From NCBI RefSeq assembly GCF_902826655.1, contig NZ_CADEFR010000002.1, positions 1-64,000 on the forward strand: a stretch of DNA of 64,000 bases. Direction: 5' to 3'. The position numbers and the translations under genes were made by a program. The notes beneath the pieces are model-generated. The model saw only the letters and a program-made list of their open reading frames with translations, ran no database searches and was not told the origin of the DNA. The stretch is from an uncultured Methylibium sp. Its GTDB lineage: Bacteria; Pseudomonadota; Gammaproteobacteria; Burkholderiales; Burkholderiaceae_C. Shown here one piece after another: positions 1 to 11,143 of this stretch (positions are counted from its first letter, which is position 1; each line of letters starts with the position of its first letter).

Positions 1-997
1 GGCCCATCGCGTTCATCGTGTGGTGGCTCTTGTGGCAATGGAAGGCCCAGTCGCCTTCTTCGTCGGCCAGGAAGTCGAATTGCCGCATCTGCCCCACCGC
101 GATGTCGGCCGTCACTTCGTACTGGCGCGTGCTCTTCGGTGTCGGCCCGCCATCGGTGCCGGTGATGAGGAACTCGTGCCCGTGCAGGTGGATCGGGTGG
201 TTGGTCATCGTCAGGTTGCCCACGCGGATGCGCACCTTGTCCATGTGCCGCACCACCAGCGGGTCGATACCAGGAAAGATGCGGCTGTTGAAGGTCCACA
301 GGTTGAAGTCCAGCATCGTCATGATCTTGGGCGTGTAGCTGCCGGGATCGATGTCGTAGGCGTTGAGAAGGAAGCAGAAGTCGCGGTCCACCTCGTCGAT
401 CAGCGGGTGCTTCTGTTTCGGGTGCGTGATCCAGAAGCCCATCATCCCCATCGCCATCTGCACCATCTCGTCGGCGTGCGGGTGGTACATGAAGGTGCCG
501 GGCCGGCGCGCGACGAACTCGTAGACGTAGGTCTTGCCGGGCGGGATGCCGGGCTGGTTCAGCCCGGTCACGCCGTCCATGCCATTGGGCAGGCGCTGGC
601 CGTGCCAGTGGATGCTGGTCAGTTCGCCCAGCTTGTTGGTGACGAAGATGCGCACGCGGTCGCCTTCCACCACCTCGATCGTCGGCCCCGGGCTCTGGCC
701 GTTGTAGCCCCACAGGTGGGCCTTGAAGCCGGCCGTCATCTCGCGCACCACGGGCTCGGCGACGAGGTGGAATTCCTTGACGCCGTTGTTCATGCGCCAG
801 GGCAGCGTCCAGCCGTTGAGCGTGACGACCGGGTTGTAGGGGCGGCCGGTGTTTGGCACCAGCGGCGGCATCGTGTCGGGCTTGGTCTGCATCACCGGCT
901 CGGGCAGCGCGGCCATCGCGACCTTGCTGACCGCAGCGGCGCTGACCGCCGCGGTGACCGCGCCGGCACCGCCGAGGAAATTGCGTCGGGAAACCAT
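1..997 (-). CDS. Multicopper oxidase (periplasmic, Tat-exported), 3' end outside window
   Basis: Probable periplasmic copper oxidase that detoxifies Cu(I). The start ATG at 997 opens a twin-arginine signal (SRRNFLGG, then an Ala-rich stretch to about residue 30). Type-2/3 copper ligands are visible as HWHG at residues 130-133 and YHPHA near 171; further on are HPIHLHGHEF and HCHKSHH, the latter being the HCHxxxH motif of the last cupredoxin domain. Met-rich MVQMAMGMMGF also fits a CopA/CueO-like oxidase. About 332 residues are present and the frame runs off the left edge. The CusC-like gene lies 20 bp upstream on the same strand, so they probably share a transcript. Confidence 0.93.
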   Translation of the reverse strand, partial: MVSRRNFLGGAGAVTAAVSAAAVSKVAMAALPEPVMQTKPDTMPPLVPNTGRPYNPVVTLNGWTLPWRMNNGVKEFHLVAEPVVREMTAGFKAHLWGYNGQSPGPTIEVVEGDRVRIFVTNKLGELTSIHWHGQRLPNGMDGVTGLNQPGIPPGKTYVYEFVARRPGTFMYHPHADEMVQMAMGMMGFWITHPKQKHPLIDEVDRDFCFLLNAYDIDPGSYTPKIMTMLDFNLWTFNSRIFPGIDPLVVRHMDKVRIRVGNLTMTNHPIHLHGHEFLITGTDGGPTPKSTRQYEVTADIAVGQMRQFDFLADEEGDWAFHCHKSHHTMNAMG

Positions 998-1017
998 GGG
1001 TGTGTCCTTTTTGATGT

Positions 1018-2469
1018 TCAGTGGCCGCCGCCGGCATCGCCGGCTGACATACCCGCGCCGGCTGCCATGGCCGCGCCCGACAGCTGGGGTTGGCCGATCA
1101 GGGCCATCTCGAGGTCGGCCTGGGCCAGCCAGAAGTCGCGCAGCGACTCGATGTAGGCGTTGACGCTGGCGATCTGCGAGCGCGCATCCGCGAGCAGCTC
1201 GAACACACCGATCAGCATGCCGTTGTAGCGCAGCACGTTCTCCTCGGCGATGCGCTGGCGCAGCGGGACGATCTCGTCGCGGTTGTGGCGCGCGATGTCC
1301 CAGCTGCTGCGGTAGGCGCCGTAGGCCTCGCGCACTTCCGAGCGGGCATTGACCGCGGTCTCTGCGGCGCGGTTCAGCGCCTGCATATAGACCGCCTCGG
1401 CGCGCGCGACGCGCGCGCCACCCCAGTCGAACAGCGGCAGTTCGAGCGACAAGTCCCAACCCGTTTGCGTTGGGACCTCGTTGGAGCTGTTGCGGACCCA
1501 GCCCAGCTCCAGCACGTTGACGAAGCGCGTCGTCTTCGTCAGGCCGAGATTCCTGGCCGTTTGCTCGGCTGCGAGCTTCGCCCCCTGTACGTCCAGCCGC
1601 TGGGCCAGGGCCACGCGCTCGATGTCGGGCTGGTCCTTCGGTGCCTCGGGCAGATCGGGGAGCCGTTCAGGCAGCTGGAAGCGTGTCTGCGCGCCCCACA
1701 GTCCCATCAGTCGCGTGAGCTTCTCCCGCGACGCCAGCGCGGCGCGTTCGGCACGCGCCAGGTTCTGCGTCGCGTCGGCGTAGAAGCCCTGCTCGCGCAT
1801 GCGCTGCAGCTTGTTGAAGTTGCCGACCTCTGCCATGCGACGCGCCAGCTCGGCACTGGCCTCGGCGGCCTGCTGCACCTGGCGCATGTAGCGCACCGTC
1901 TCCTCGGCCGCGACCGCAGTGAAGTAGGCCTTGCGGGCTTCGGCGGCGAGCGACAGCAGCTGCACCGAGACCGCGCCGCGGGTCTGCGCGTAGCGCCGCT
2001 CCTCAACCTGGCGGATCAGCGGCATCGCCAGCAGGCGCGCGAGATTGAGGTGGTAGCCGCGCTCGAGCTCGACCTCGTCGCCGCGCTTCAGGCGCCCGAA
2101 GCTGAAGCCCGGGTTCGGTAGGCGGCTGGCCTGCACCAGCTCGGCCTCGCCGATGCCCAGCTCGAAGAACCGGGCCTGCAGCCCCTTGTTGTTGAGCAGC
2201 GCGACCTGCACCGCGTCGTCGACCGTCAGCGGCTTGGCCAGCAGCTCGCCCACGCGGGCATCGATGCGGTCCTGGTCATCGGCGCTTCGGGCCCAGCGGA
2301 CCTCCTTGCCGAGCCGCTCGCTGGCGGTCTGCTGCACCGGACCGAAGCCGCCGTCGGGGCTGAAGCTGGCGCAGCCGGCCAGCACCAGCACCGACATCGC
2401 GGCGGCGGCGGGCAGTCGAAGGCGACCGAGACCCGGGTGCCGGGTGTCTGCCATGAGATCTGTGTGCAT
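1018..2469 (-). CDS. TolC/CusC-family outer-membrane efflux lipoprotein
   Basis: Outer-membrane channel component of a tripartite efflux system, probably for copper given its neighbours. The 483-residue product begins with a lipoprotein signal (VLVLAGCASF, Cys near residue 33) and contains two OEP-type helical repeats rich in Ala, Glu and Arg. The start at 2469 is supported by a GAGGA ribosome site five bases upstream; an in-frame ATG at 2454 is the alternative. No CusA or CusB gene lies in the window, so the inner-membrane pump must be elsewhere or beyond the left edge. Family is clear; substrate is inferred from context. Confidence 0.9.
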   Translation of the reverse strand: MHTDLMADTRHPGLGRLRLPAAAAMSVLVLAGCASFSPDGGFGPVQQTASERLGKEVRWARSADDQDRIDARVGELLAKPLTVDDAVQVALLNNKGLQARFFELGIGEAELVQASRLPNPGFSFGRLKRGDEVELERGYHLNLARLLAMPLIRQVEERRYAQTRGAVSVQLLSLAAEARKAYFTAVAAEETVRYMRQVQQAAEASAELARRMAEVGNFNKLQRMREQGFYADATQNLARAERAALASREKLTRLMGLWGAQTRFQLPERLPDLPEAPKDQPDIERVALAQRLDVQGAKLAAEQTARNLGLTKTTRFVNVLELGWVRNSSNEVPTQTGWDLSLELPLFDWGGARVARAEAVYMQALNRAAETAVNARSEVREAYGAYRSSWDIARHNRDEIVPLRQRIAEENVLRYNGMLIGVFELLADARSQIASVNAYIESLRDFWLAQADLEMALIGQPQLSGAAMAAGAGMSAGDAGGGH

Positions 2470-2477
2470 GGTCGTCC

Positions 2478-2783
2478 TCAGTGCTTGTGGTGGCCATCAG
2501 GAGCCTTTGGCGCGGGCTCCTCCTGGGCGGCTTCACGCGCATACGAGCGCCAGCCGCCGATGCGGCCGACGTTGTCGTTGGCGTCCTTCCACGGACGCAG
2601 CGCCTGGTCGGCGTGCGGGCGGTAGCGCGCGAACGCCGAGTCGTAGGTGACGGCAGGCACGTCGGCAGTCGCGTCGAGTGGGCTGGCGCGGCCCGCCGCG
2701 GGAGCCTCGTGACCGGCTTGCGCTGCCGCCGCGACGGTCAGCGACAGCGCCGGCAGCATCCGGCGGATGGGATCAGGGAGCAT
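2478..2783 (-). CDS. Small exported protein of copper clusters
   Basis: A 101-residue protein starting at the ATG at 2783, with a short signal-like N-terminus (MLPALSLTVAAAAQAG). Its mature part has the block YDSAFARYRPHADQALRPW followed by DANDNVGRIGGW, which I recognise as recurring in small proteins beside CusC-like and copper-oxidase genes, and it ends in a His-rich tail (DGHHKH) that could bind metal. The frame is open for 90 codons further upstream, but that part has no signal sequence and unlikely composition. Its stop codon overlaps the ribosome site of the TolC-like gene, implying coupling. Molecular role unknown. Confidence 0.75.
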   Translation of the reverse strand: MLPDPIRRMLPALSLTVAAAAQAGHEAPAAGRASPLDATADVPAVTYDSAFARYRPHADQALRPWKDANDNVGRIGGWRSYAREAAQEEPAPKAPDGHHKH

Positions 2784-2887
2784 GGTGGCCTCGCAGGAAC
2801 TCGTGATCGGTCCGGCTGCCAGGGCAGCCGGGAACGGTTCATCGCGACGGGACGGGGCGCGCAAGGTTGCGCGCGCAAGCCGCGTCG

Positions 2888-3340
2888 CTAGGCGAGGAAG
2901 GGTCGGGGTGGCCGCTCGGGGCCGGTCTGGGCAACCTTGGGGTAATCGCCCGCCATCATCACCGGGGCCATCGACATCGGCTCCAGCCGAATCGGGTCGG
3001 CCATCCGGTCGAGTAGCGCGACCGAAGCGCAACACTGCGCACAGGCGCTGCACTTGAACTTGCCGAGCTGAGCCCGGTCGGCCTGCACCGACAGCTGCCC
3101 ATCGTCAGCCGGACCAGCATCCGGAGCCGCGGATGTGCTGTCGGGCTGGTGAATACCACCCGGGCGATGGGACTCAGAGTCCGCACCGTAGTGACCGTCG
3201 TGGTGATCGGTCGCGCTCACCTGCAGCATCTGGCGTTCATGTCCCGGGCCGCAATGCAGCATCGCCGAGGCGGCGACCCCTTGCAGAGGGATCGCCAGCA
3301 TCACCAGCCAGATAAACACAGCGCGGACTGAAAACCACAT
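2888..3340 (-). CDS. Exported Cys/His-containing protein, copper-associated
   Basis: A 150-residue secreted protein with a clear signal peptide (VFIWLVMLAIPLQGVAASA). The mature region has a His/Asp stretch (DHHDGHYGADSESH) and a cysteine cluster (CSACAQCC) typical of the small DUF2946-like proteins beside copper genes. It is the first gene of the leftward copper operon and is divergent from the CopR-like regulator. Function is not established; metal binding in the periplasm is an inference from the Cys and His clusters and the location. Confidence 0.7.
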   Translation of the reverse strand: MWFSVRAVFIWLVMLAIPLQGVAASAMLHCGPGHERQMLQVSATDHHDGHYGADSESHRPGGIHQPDSTSAAPDAGPADDGQLSVQADRAQLGKFKCSACAQCCASVALLDRMADPIRLEPMSMAPVMMAGDYPKVAQTGPERPPRPFLA

Positions 3341-3481
3341 GGCCGAGAGCTTAGCTCAAGTCGAGAGCACCGGAGAGCCCAGGGGCCGAGCCAGTGCGCT
3401 GCGGACCCTCGACGCTGTGCCGGAGTTCCGGGAACGAAACAATGGTTGCGTTGACACCTCGGTCGGGAACTGGTCCGAATC

Positions 3482-3497
3482 ATTACAGCTTCGTCAT
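3482..3497. promoter_or_regulatory. Candidate CopR/CusR-type operator
   Basis: ATTACAGCTTCGTCAT is an imperfect inverted repeat (ATTACA / CGTCAT) lying between the two divergent copper operons. Heavy-metal response regulators of the CusR/CopR class bind comparable palindromes and usually control both themselves and the divergent resistance operon. Assignment rests on location and symmetry only. Confidence 0.35.
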
Positions 3498-3571
3498 GGG
3501 CGCATGGCGTCGAGGCAGGTCGCGCGTCCACTGACGGACACTCCATCTATCGACAAATGCCCCTCCCCGCC

Positions 3572-4273
3572 ATGCGACTGCTGATCATCGAGGACGAGCC
3601 GCGGCTCGCCGCCTACCTGCACAAGGGCCTGAGAGAGCACGGCCATGTCGTCGACGTCGCCCGCGACGGCATCGACGGGCGCCACCTCGCCCTGGAGGGC
3701 GACTACGACCTGGTGCTGCTCGACGTGATGCTGCCCGGCGTGGACGGTTTCGCCGTCCTCAAGGACCTGCGGGCCCGCAAGAACACGCCGGTGCTGATGC
3801 TGACCGCCCGTGATCAGGTCGAGGACCGCGTGCGCGGGCTACGCGCCGGCGCCGACGATTACCTGGCCAAGCCCTTTGCCTTCTCCGAGCTGCTGGCGCG
3901 CATCGACGCGGTGATGCGGCGCGGCACGCCCCAGCCGATCGAGGACCAGCTGCTGCTGCGCCTGGCTGATCTGGAGGTCGACCTGTCGGCCCGACGCGTC
4001 CACCGCGCCGGCGAACGCATCGAGCTGACTGCGCAGGAGTTCACCCTGCTGACGCTGCTGATGCGCCGGCGAGGCGAAGCGATGTCGCGCACGACGCTGG
4101 CCGAGCAGGTCTGGGACATGAACTTCGACAGCAACACCAACGTCGTCGATGTCGCGATCCGTCGCTTGCGGGCGAAGGTCGACGAACCCTATGGCACCAA
4201 GCTGATCCACACCGTGCGCGGCATGGGCTATGTGATGGAATGGCGCGATCCCGGCGAAGCGCCACCGCCATGA
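3572..4273 (+). CDS. OmpR-family response regulator, CopR/CusR type
   Basis: A 233-residue response regulator. The receiver domain starts [16 protein letters not shown] and has the phospho-acceptor Asp in [10 protein letters not shown], then the conserved Lys in YLAKPF. The C-terminal winged helix has the [18 protein letters not shown] core and ends with [11 protein letters not shown] chose the ATG at 3572 because the receiver begins there; a frame-open ATG at 3557 adds five unneeded residues. Its stop overlaps the kinase start (ATGA). With the kinase and the divergent copper genes it is almost certainly the periplasmic copper-sensing system. Confidence 0.93.
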   Translation: MRLLIIEDEPRLAAYLHKGLREHGHVVDVARDGIDGRHLALEGDYDLVLLDVMLPGVDGFAVLKDLRARKNTPVLMLTARDQVEDRVRGLRAGADDYLAKPFAFSELLARIDAVMRRGTPQPIEDQLLLRLADLEVDLSARRVHRAGERIELTAQEFTLLTLLMRRRGEAMSRTTLAEQVWDMNFDSNTNVVDVAIRRLRAKVDEPYGTKLIHTVRGMGYVMEWRDPGEAPPP

Positions 4274-5622
4274 CGGTTCTGTCGATCCGCCAGCGGCTCG
4301 TGCTGACGCTTGGGCTGAGCGCCGTGGCGGTCTTCGCCGTGGTCGGCGGGATCCTCTACTGGGCCCTGGCCCACCAGCTCGAACAGGCCGACCGCGACGG
4401 CCTGGCCGGCAAGGTCCGGATCGTCCGCCACTTCATCGATGAAACGCGTGACGGCAGCGTGAACGACCTGCGCCATCACATCGACGACGTGCTGATCGGC
4501 CACGGCGAACTCCGCGTCTGGCTGCTGGACGCGCAGCGCCGCGTGACGGTCGGCGACCCGGCCCTGCCGACGGTCGCACAGCGTATGGAAGGCGTGCTGC
4601 GCCTGGCGCATGCGGATGGCCCGCCGATGGAGGGCCTAGAGGTTGCCGTCGACAACGCCGGGGCCCTGCCCGTCGCGTCGATGCTTGTCGCCATCGACAT
4701 CCGTCCGCGCCTGCGCCTGCTGGCCGCTTACCTCGTCGTGCTGGTGGCTGCCTGCACCATCGGCGTGCTGGCGAGCATCGGTCTCGCGGCCTGGACGACC
4801 CGGCGAGGCCTGCAGCCGCTGGTCCGGCTCTCGGCGGAAGCCACCGCCATCGCCCCGGCGTCCCTTTCGGTGCGGCTGCGCGACGACGCCGTCGATCCAG
4901 AAGTGCATGGACTGGTGCGGGCGTTCAACGCGGCGCTGGACCGCGTCGAGCAGGCCTACCGCCGCATGGAGGCCTTCAACGCCGACGTGGCCCACGAACT
5001 GCGCACGCCGCTCGCGAGCCTGATCAATGCCGCGCAGGTCACGCTGTCCAGTGCCCGCCCCCCCGAAGAGCTCGAACAGACGCTGGCCCAGCAGCTCGAC
5101 CAGCTCGAAGAGATGAAGGGCATGGTCAACGACATGCTGTTCCTGGCCCGCGCCGACCGCGGTGAGTCCGCGGCCGTGTGGCACGACCTCGACCTGCGCA
5201 CCGAGGCCCGCAAGGCCCTGGACTATTTCGAGGCGGCCCTCGCCGACGCGTCGATCACCGCCGAGCTGGTCGGCGACGCGCGCTCGCGCGGTGACGCCGG
5301 CCTGGTGCGGCGCGCACTGTCGAACCTGCTGTCCAACGCCATCAAGCACACGTCCCGCGGCGGCACGATCGAGTTGCGCCTGGGCCAGGAGGACGGTCAG
5401 GCCATCGTCGAGGTCTACAACCCCGGCGAGCCCATCCCCGAGGCCGTCAGGACACGCATGTTCGACCGCTTCTTCCGCGCCGACGGATCGCGCCAGCACA
5501 GCGGCGAGAGCGTCGGGCTCGGCCTGGCCATCGTCCGGGCCATCGCCGTCATGCACCGGGGCAGCGTCTTCGTCCGGTCCGAGGCCAACGGCAACGCTGT
5601 CGGCCTTCGGCTGCCGGTCTAG
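4270..5622 (+). CDS. Sensor histidine kinase, CopS/CusS type
   Basis: A 450-residue membrane kinase partnered with the upstream regulator. It has an N-terminal membrane segment near residues 12-35, a periplasmic domain of about 120 residues, a second segment ([20 protein letters not shown]), a HAMP linker, the phosphorylated His in VAHELRTPL, and an ATPase domain with N box (LSNAIKH) and G box (GLGLAIV). The periplasmic part is shorter than in CusS and I see no His-rich copper site. The ATG at 4270 overlaps the regulator stop. It ends tail-to-tail with the CueR-type gene, overlapping by four bases. Confidence 0.92.
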   Translation: MTVLSIRQRLVLTLGLSAVAVFAVVGGILYWALAHQLEQADRDGLAGKVRIVRHFIDETRDGSVNDLRHHIDDVLIGHGELRVWLLDAQRRVTVGDPALPTVAQRMEGVLRLAHADGPPMEGLEVAVDNAGALPVASMLVAIDIRPRLRLLAAYLVVLVAACTIGVLASIGLAAWTTRRGLQPLVRLSAEATAIAPASLSVRLRDDAVDPEVHGLVRAFNAALDRVEQAYRRMEAFNADVAHELRTPLASLINAAQVTLSSARPPEELEQTLAQQLDQLEEMKGMVNDMLFLARADRGESAAVWHDLDLRTEARKALDYFEAALADASITAELVGDARSRGDAGLVRRALSNLLSNAIKHTSRGGTIELRLGQEDGQAIVEVYNPGEPIPEAVRTRMFDRFFRADGSRQHSGESVGLGLAIVRAIAVMHRGSVFVRSEANGNAVGLRLPV

Positions 5623-6068
5623 CCCCACCGTACCGCGGGCCGCGACGCGGCACGACCCGCCACAGGCCGCGCGACACCTGGGTCGGCCAGGCCCACGAGG
5701 ATCGGGCAGTCCGGACGGTCGTCGCCGTGGCAGTCATGAACCAGGTGTTCGAGGGCGGCCTTCATCGCCAGCAACTCCGAGGCCTTCTGCTCCAGTTGAC
5801 GGACATGCGCCTCGGCCAGGGCCTTGACCTGCTGGCTCGGCCGCCGCCGGTCCTGCCAAAGACCGACCAGTTCGGCGATCTCGGTCAGCGAAAAACCCAG
5901 GTCGCGCGCGTGCCGGATGAAACGAAGCGTGTGCACCTCGCCGGGCTCGTACTGGCGGTAGCCCGACTCGGTGCGCCGCGCGGCCGGCAGAAGGCCACGA
6001 CCTTCGTAGTGCCGGATCATCTTTGCGGAGACCCCGGAGGCCTCCGCCGCCTCGCCGATGTTCATCAT
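5619..6068 (-). CDS. cueR: CueR-type MerR-family copper regulator
   Basis: A 149-residue MerR-family activator. The N-terminal helix-turn-helix reads MNIGEAAEASGVSAKMIRHY, followed by the dimerisation helix. The metal loop carries two cysteines, CHGDDRPDC, with the seven-residue spacing of CueR copper sites. The long Arg/Ala tail after the loop is unusual. I place the start at the ATG at 6068 rather than at the frame-open GTG at 6077, because a CGAGG ribosome site lies upstream. It should control its own promoter and the ATPase promoter at 7287, both with 19-bp spacers. Confidence 0.9.
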   Translation of the reverse strand: MMNIGEAAEASGVSAKMIRHYEGRGLLPAARRTESGYRQYEPGEVHTLRFIRHARDLGFSLTEIAELVGLWQDRRRPSQQVKALAEAHVRQLEQKASELLAMKAALEHLVHDCHGDDRPDCPILVGLADPGVARPVAGRAASRPAVRWG

Positions 6069-6100
6069 GACGCGCACCTCGATCTCTCGAACGATTAGTC

Positions 6101-6131
6101 AGTTCAGACCTTCCTATCGTGGCACGGTCAA
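6101..6131 (-). promoter_or_regulatory. MerR/CueR-type promoter of cueR
   Basis: On the minus strand: -35 TTGACC (6131-6126), a 19-bp spacer and -10 TGAACT (6106-6101). The over-long 19-bp spacer with a dyad inside it (GTGCCAC / GGAAGGTC type) is the hallmark of MerR-family operators. It sits 33 bp from the cueR start and would give autoregulation. Confidence 0.75.
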
Positions 6132-6168
6132 GGACTGCGCAGCGAATTGGACGAGGCCCCCAAGCGGC

Positions 6169-6199
6169 TTGACCCTCCCACGGTGACAAGCACGAAAGT
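6169..6199 (+). promoter_or_regulatory. Degenerate CueR-type promoter
   Basis: On the plus strand: TTGACC, then a 19-bp spacer beginning CTCCCACGGTG, then GAAAGT. The left half matches the CueR operator well and the right half has lost the expected GGAAGG-like arm. It lies before the broken CopZ-like gene, consistent with decay of that transcription unit. Confidence 0.5.
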
Positions 6200-6229
6200 A
6201 ACCGGGTTATCAACGTGCAGGAGAGCACC

Positions 6230-6505
6230 CTGAGCAACACGATCCGGTTCCGAGTCGACGACATGACCTGCGGCCACTGTGCCCGCACCATCACCTAGGC
6301 GATCCAGGCGAGCGACCCCCGTGCCGAGGTCGCAGTCGACCTGACGACCCGCCAGGTGCGGGTGGACGCGGCCACCGCCACCGCCGACCAGCTGAGGCAG
6401 TCCATCGCCGCGGCGGGCTACACGCCCGTGGCGGTATCCGACGCACCGACGCCGCAAGCGCCCGACGTCAAGGCTGCACGGCGCGGCGCCTGCGGCTGCT
6501 GCTGA
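6230..6505 (+). pseudogene. CopZ-like heavy-metal-associated protein, start and nonsense lesions
   Basis: The reading frame encodes an HMA-type copper chaperone: SNTIRFRVDDMTCGHCARTIT, then a TAG at 6296-6298, then AIQASDPRAEVAVDL and on to a Cys-rich end (RGACGCC) and TGA at 6503. The metal motif MTCGHC is intact. Two lesions break it. The expected start, well placed behind CAGGAGAG, is CTG at 6230 rather than ATG, and the TAG falls where this family usually has Lys. Downstream codon use is still normal, so the loss is recent or the sequence has errors here. It stands between cueR and the Met-rich lipoprotein. Confidence 0.75.
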
Positions 6506-6612
6506 AGCACCACGGCGCGCCGGGATTGACCTCCGTCAGCCCGGCGCCGCCGCACAAGCGCAAGCTGGCCGCATGGACGCCACGAAGGCTTCGTCACCTT
6601 CGGGGAAAAATC

Positions 6613-6999
6613 ATGAAGCTCATCGTCGGATCGATCGCGCTGCTGGCACTGACGGGCTGCGCGGCGGTCGTCGGCAGCGACGCGAAGGACGAGCACCAGG
6701 GTCACCATCCGCCGGCGTCGCCCGCAGCGGCGGCACCCACCGCCTACGAGCAGCAGATGGTGGCGATGCACGAGATGCACCAGAAGATGGCCGCCGCGAA
6801 GACATCGGACGAGCGCGCAGCGCTGATGAAGGATCACAGCAAGTCCATGCAGGACGGCATGGCGATGATGGGTCGGATGCGCGAGGGCATGAGCGGCAAG
6901 CGACCGATGGCGATAGACCGCGAGACCATGAAGCGCCGCATCGACATGATGGAAATGATGATTGCCCGCGAGGCCATGAAGTCGCCCACCGCGCGCTAG
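6613..6999 (+). CDS. Met/His-rich periplasmic lipoprotein
   Basis: A 128-residue lipoprotein: signal MKLIVGSIALLALTGCAA with the lipobox Cys near residue 16, then a Pro/Ala linker containing HQGHH, then a helical region full of Met and His (QMVAMHEMHQKM, MAMMGRMREGM, MMEMMIAREAM). Such composition is typical of Cu(I)/Ag(I)-binding periplasmic proteins. The ATG at 6613 begins the lipoprotein signal; the frame is open 29 codons upstream but that stretch looks non-coding. It is followed closely by the DUF2933 gene. Copper storage or sequestration is inferred. Confidence 0.75.
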   Translation: MKLIVGSIALLALTGCAAVVGSDAKDEHQGHHPPASPAAAAPTAYEQQMVAMHEMHQKMAAAKTSDERAALMKDHSKSMQDGMAMMGRMREGMSGKRPMAIDRETMKRRIDMMEMMIAREAMKSPTAR

Positions 7000-7015
7000 A
7001 CCGGGAGCCCTCGTC

Positions 7016-7246
7016 ATGGAACATCCCGCGCCACGCCAGCCGCCGATCTGGCGCAACCCCTTCGGCCTGATCCTGCTGGCAGCCCCCGTGTCCGGCGCCT
7101 ACGTGCTGCTGACCTGGCACTTTGATCACCTGCTCCAGGCCATGCCCTTCCTGATGCTGCTGGCCTGTCCCTTGATGCACTTGTCCCACCGCGGCCATCA
7201 TGGCCGCCACGGCGGCGCGCCAACCGAGGAACGACCATCCCGTTGA
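7016..7246 (+). CDS. DUF2933-family small membrane protein
   Basis: A 76-residue protein with two hydrophobic segments (FGLILLAAPVSGAYVLLTW and AMPFLMLLACPLMHL) and a His-rich C-terminus (HLSHRGHHGRHGG). This is the usual layout of DUF2933 proteins, which accompany copper ATPases and multicopper oxidases. It starts 17 bases after the lipoprotein stop and is probably on the same transcript. Role unknown; metal handling at the inner membrane is plausible. Confidence 0.75.
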   Translation: MEHPAPRQPPIWRNPFGLILLAAPVSGAYVLLTWHFDHLLQAMPFLMLLACPLMHLSHRGHHGRHGGAPTEERPSR

Positions 7247-7286
7247 CCTCGCTGCGCCGCGACCCGGCGCGGCGTCGACGCGCCGC

Positions 7287-7317
7287 TTGACTTTCCAACG
7301 GTGGGATGGTCCAGACT
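7287..7317 (+). promoter_or_regulatory. CueR-dependent promoter of the copper ATPase
   Basis: TTGACT (7287-7292), a 19-bp spacer with the CueR-like dyad TTCCAACGGTGGGATGG, and -10 CAGACT (7312-7317). This is the best MerR-type operator in the window. Because it covers the frame-open ATG at 7306, that ATG cannot be the true start of the ATPase. Confidence 0.85.
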
Positions 7318-7341
7318 GTCTTCCCTCACAAGGAGCACGCG

Positions 7342-9675
<2,334 letters not shown>

Positions 9676-10042
9676 CCACGTACCCATCGCCGACACCCCG
9701 CTGCCTTGGGGCCCCGGCCCGGGGGTACGGCCCGACGGTGGGCCGGGGGACCGTGCAGGCGCCGCACTGGCTCAGCCCTCCGGTCGTGGACTCAGAGTTG
9801 CGCCGATGATCCGCAGGTGCGAGAACATTCGGCATCAGTGCGTCGCATCGGGTCGCCTCGGTACGGCTATCCTGGAATCGAGGGCCAGCCGAATGCCACC
9901 CAGACCCTCGACGCCGGCATCGACTGCGCCGAACGGTGACGCTCGAGCTCGCACCGCCAAGAGCAGCCGTCTCGACCAATCGGCTGTTGCTGGCAGGACC
10001 GATAGCGAAACGACTGCTCGCACTCAGCGCGAACCCAACCGC
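9676..10042. other. Gene-free stretch between copA and the porin
   Basis: No convincing gene. Near its left end is a hairpin, CGGCCC / GGGCCG with a 6-base loop (9728-9745), which could end copA transcription although no T-run follows. Open frames here are antisense extensions of the porin region and show no family likeness. Confidence 0.5.
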
Positions 10043-11143
10043 TCAGAAGGCGTGACGTACCCCGAAGACAGTGAGATTGCTTTTATCAGTCGCAAAGTTC
10101 GCCAAGTCTCCGCCCTTGCGTTCGTAGCTGGCGTAGGTCAGGGTGCGCTTCGAGAGTTGATACTGCGCTACGGCAGCCACCTTGTTCAGATCACGGTCGC
10201 CGCCGCTGGTCAGGGCGAACGTACCGGCCGTGTAGTTGATCATGAACTTCATCATACCGAGCGGGATCGTTGTACCGATCGTGTAGGCCTCGCTGTCCCG
10301 AATCAGCGCGCTGAGCGAGAAGCCATTGTTGCCAGCGTTGACGAAGCCAAAGTCCTTCACTTGGTTGTATCCGGCGTGCAGCTTGATGACGCCGAAGTCA
10401 TAGCTCGCCCCGACGGTCAAGCTTTTTCCCGCCGCGCCAATGCCGTTCACTTTCTCGGCTTGCTCGTACGACACGCCTGCCTGCAACTGCTTGTTCGCAA
10501 ACGTCAGCTTCCCGCCGTTCGTCCGAGGAATCACGCCTTCGCCTGCAGCTGCATACAGGGCCGCCTCGAAGCCGCCGACGTTTGGGGTGTAATAGTGAAG
10601 CGCGTTGTCGCGTCGATCACCATATGTGCCGAACATCTGGTACGAGTCCAACGCTGCGCCCGGCGCGCCGGCAACACCGAATCCGGCACGCTGGATCACG
10701 ACCGATTCCCTGATCGTAGTGGCTGAAGCATTGCTGCCTGGATCGATGATGGACATCATCTCGTAGCTCATCGTTTGCTGGCGACCGAGCCGAACCTCGC
10801 CGAGAGACGTCGACCGGATGCCAACGTACGACTGGCGGCCGAACAGGCGACCACCTTGGCCCGACGTCCCGGTGTCCGAGTTGAATCCGCTCTCCAGAAC
10901 AGCGGTCGCGGTCAGTCCTCCGCCCAGATCCTCCGCAACGCGAAAGCCCCAGCGACTACCTGCCGCCGTCTGATGCGAGCCGTCACCTGCGAGTCGCCAA
11001 GACGACTCGCCACCGTTGACCCTGTCACCTGGGGTTTGGTAGTTGATGCTGCCGTCTACAACGCCGTACAGCGTCACCGACTGGGCATTGGCCGAGCTGG
11101 CGGCGACGCCCAGGACGACATAAGCGAGTACCGGTTTCTTCAT
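10043..11143 (-). CDS. Burkholderiales-type general porin (16-strand trimeric)
   Basis: A 366-residue outer-membrane porin of the OmpC-like Gram-negative porin family. It has a signal peptide (MKKPVLAYVVLGVAASSANA), then the typical opening QSVTLYGVVDGSINY, alternating beta strands with GRQSYVGIRS, and a C-terminal Phe (FGVRHAF) required for BAM assembly. Start at 11143 is set by the signal peptide; the frame-open ATG at 11221 is too far upstream. It stands alone, convergent with copA. Substrate cannot be told from sequence. Confidence 0.93.
   Translation of the reverse strand: MKKPVLAYVVLGVAASSANAQSVTLYGVVDGSINYQTPGDRVNGGESSWRLAGDGSHQTAAGSRWGFRVAEDLGGGLTATAVLESGFNSDTGTSGQGGRLFGRQSYVGIRSTSLGEVRLGRQQTMSYEMMSIIDPGSNASATTIRESVVIQRAGFGVAGAPGAALDSYQMFGTYGDRRDNALHYYTPNVGGFEAALYAAAGEGVIPRTNGGKLTFANKQLQAGVSYEQAEKVNGIGAAGKSLTVGASYDFGVIKLHAGYNQVKDFGFVNAGNNGFSLSALIRDSEAYTIGTTIPLGMMKFMINYTAGTFALTSGGDRDLNKVAAVAQYQLSKRTLTYASYERKGGDLANFATDKSNLTVFGVRHAF

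Noticed and set aside
3482-3497. CGTCAT half-site that might be a motif-1 palindrome
   Set aside because: Only one half matches RTGACG-NN-CGTCAY and there is no TAnAnT at 23 bp; the copper-regulator palindrome explains it better.
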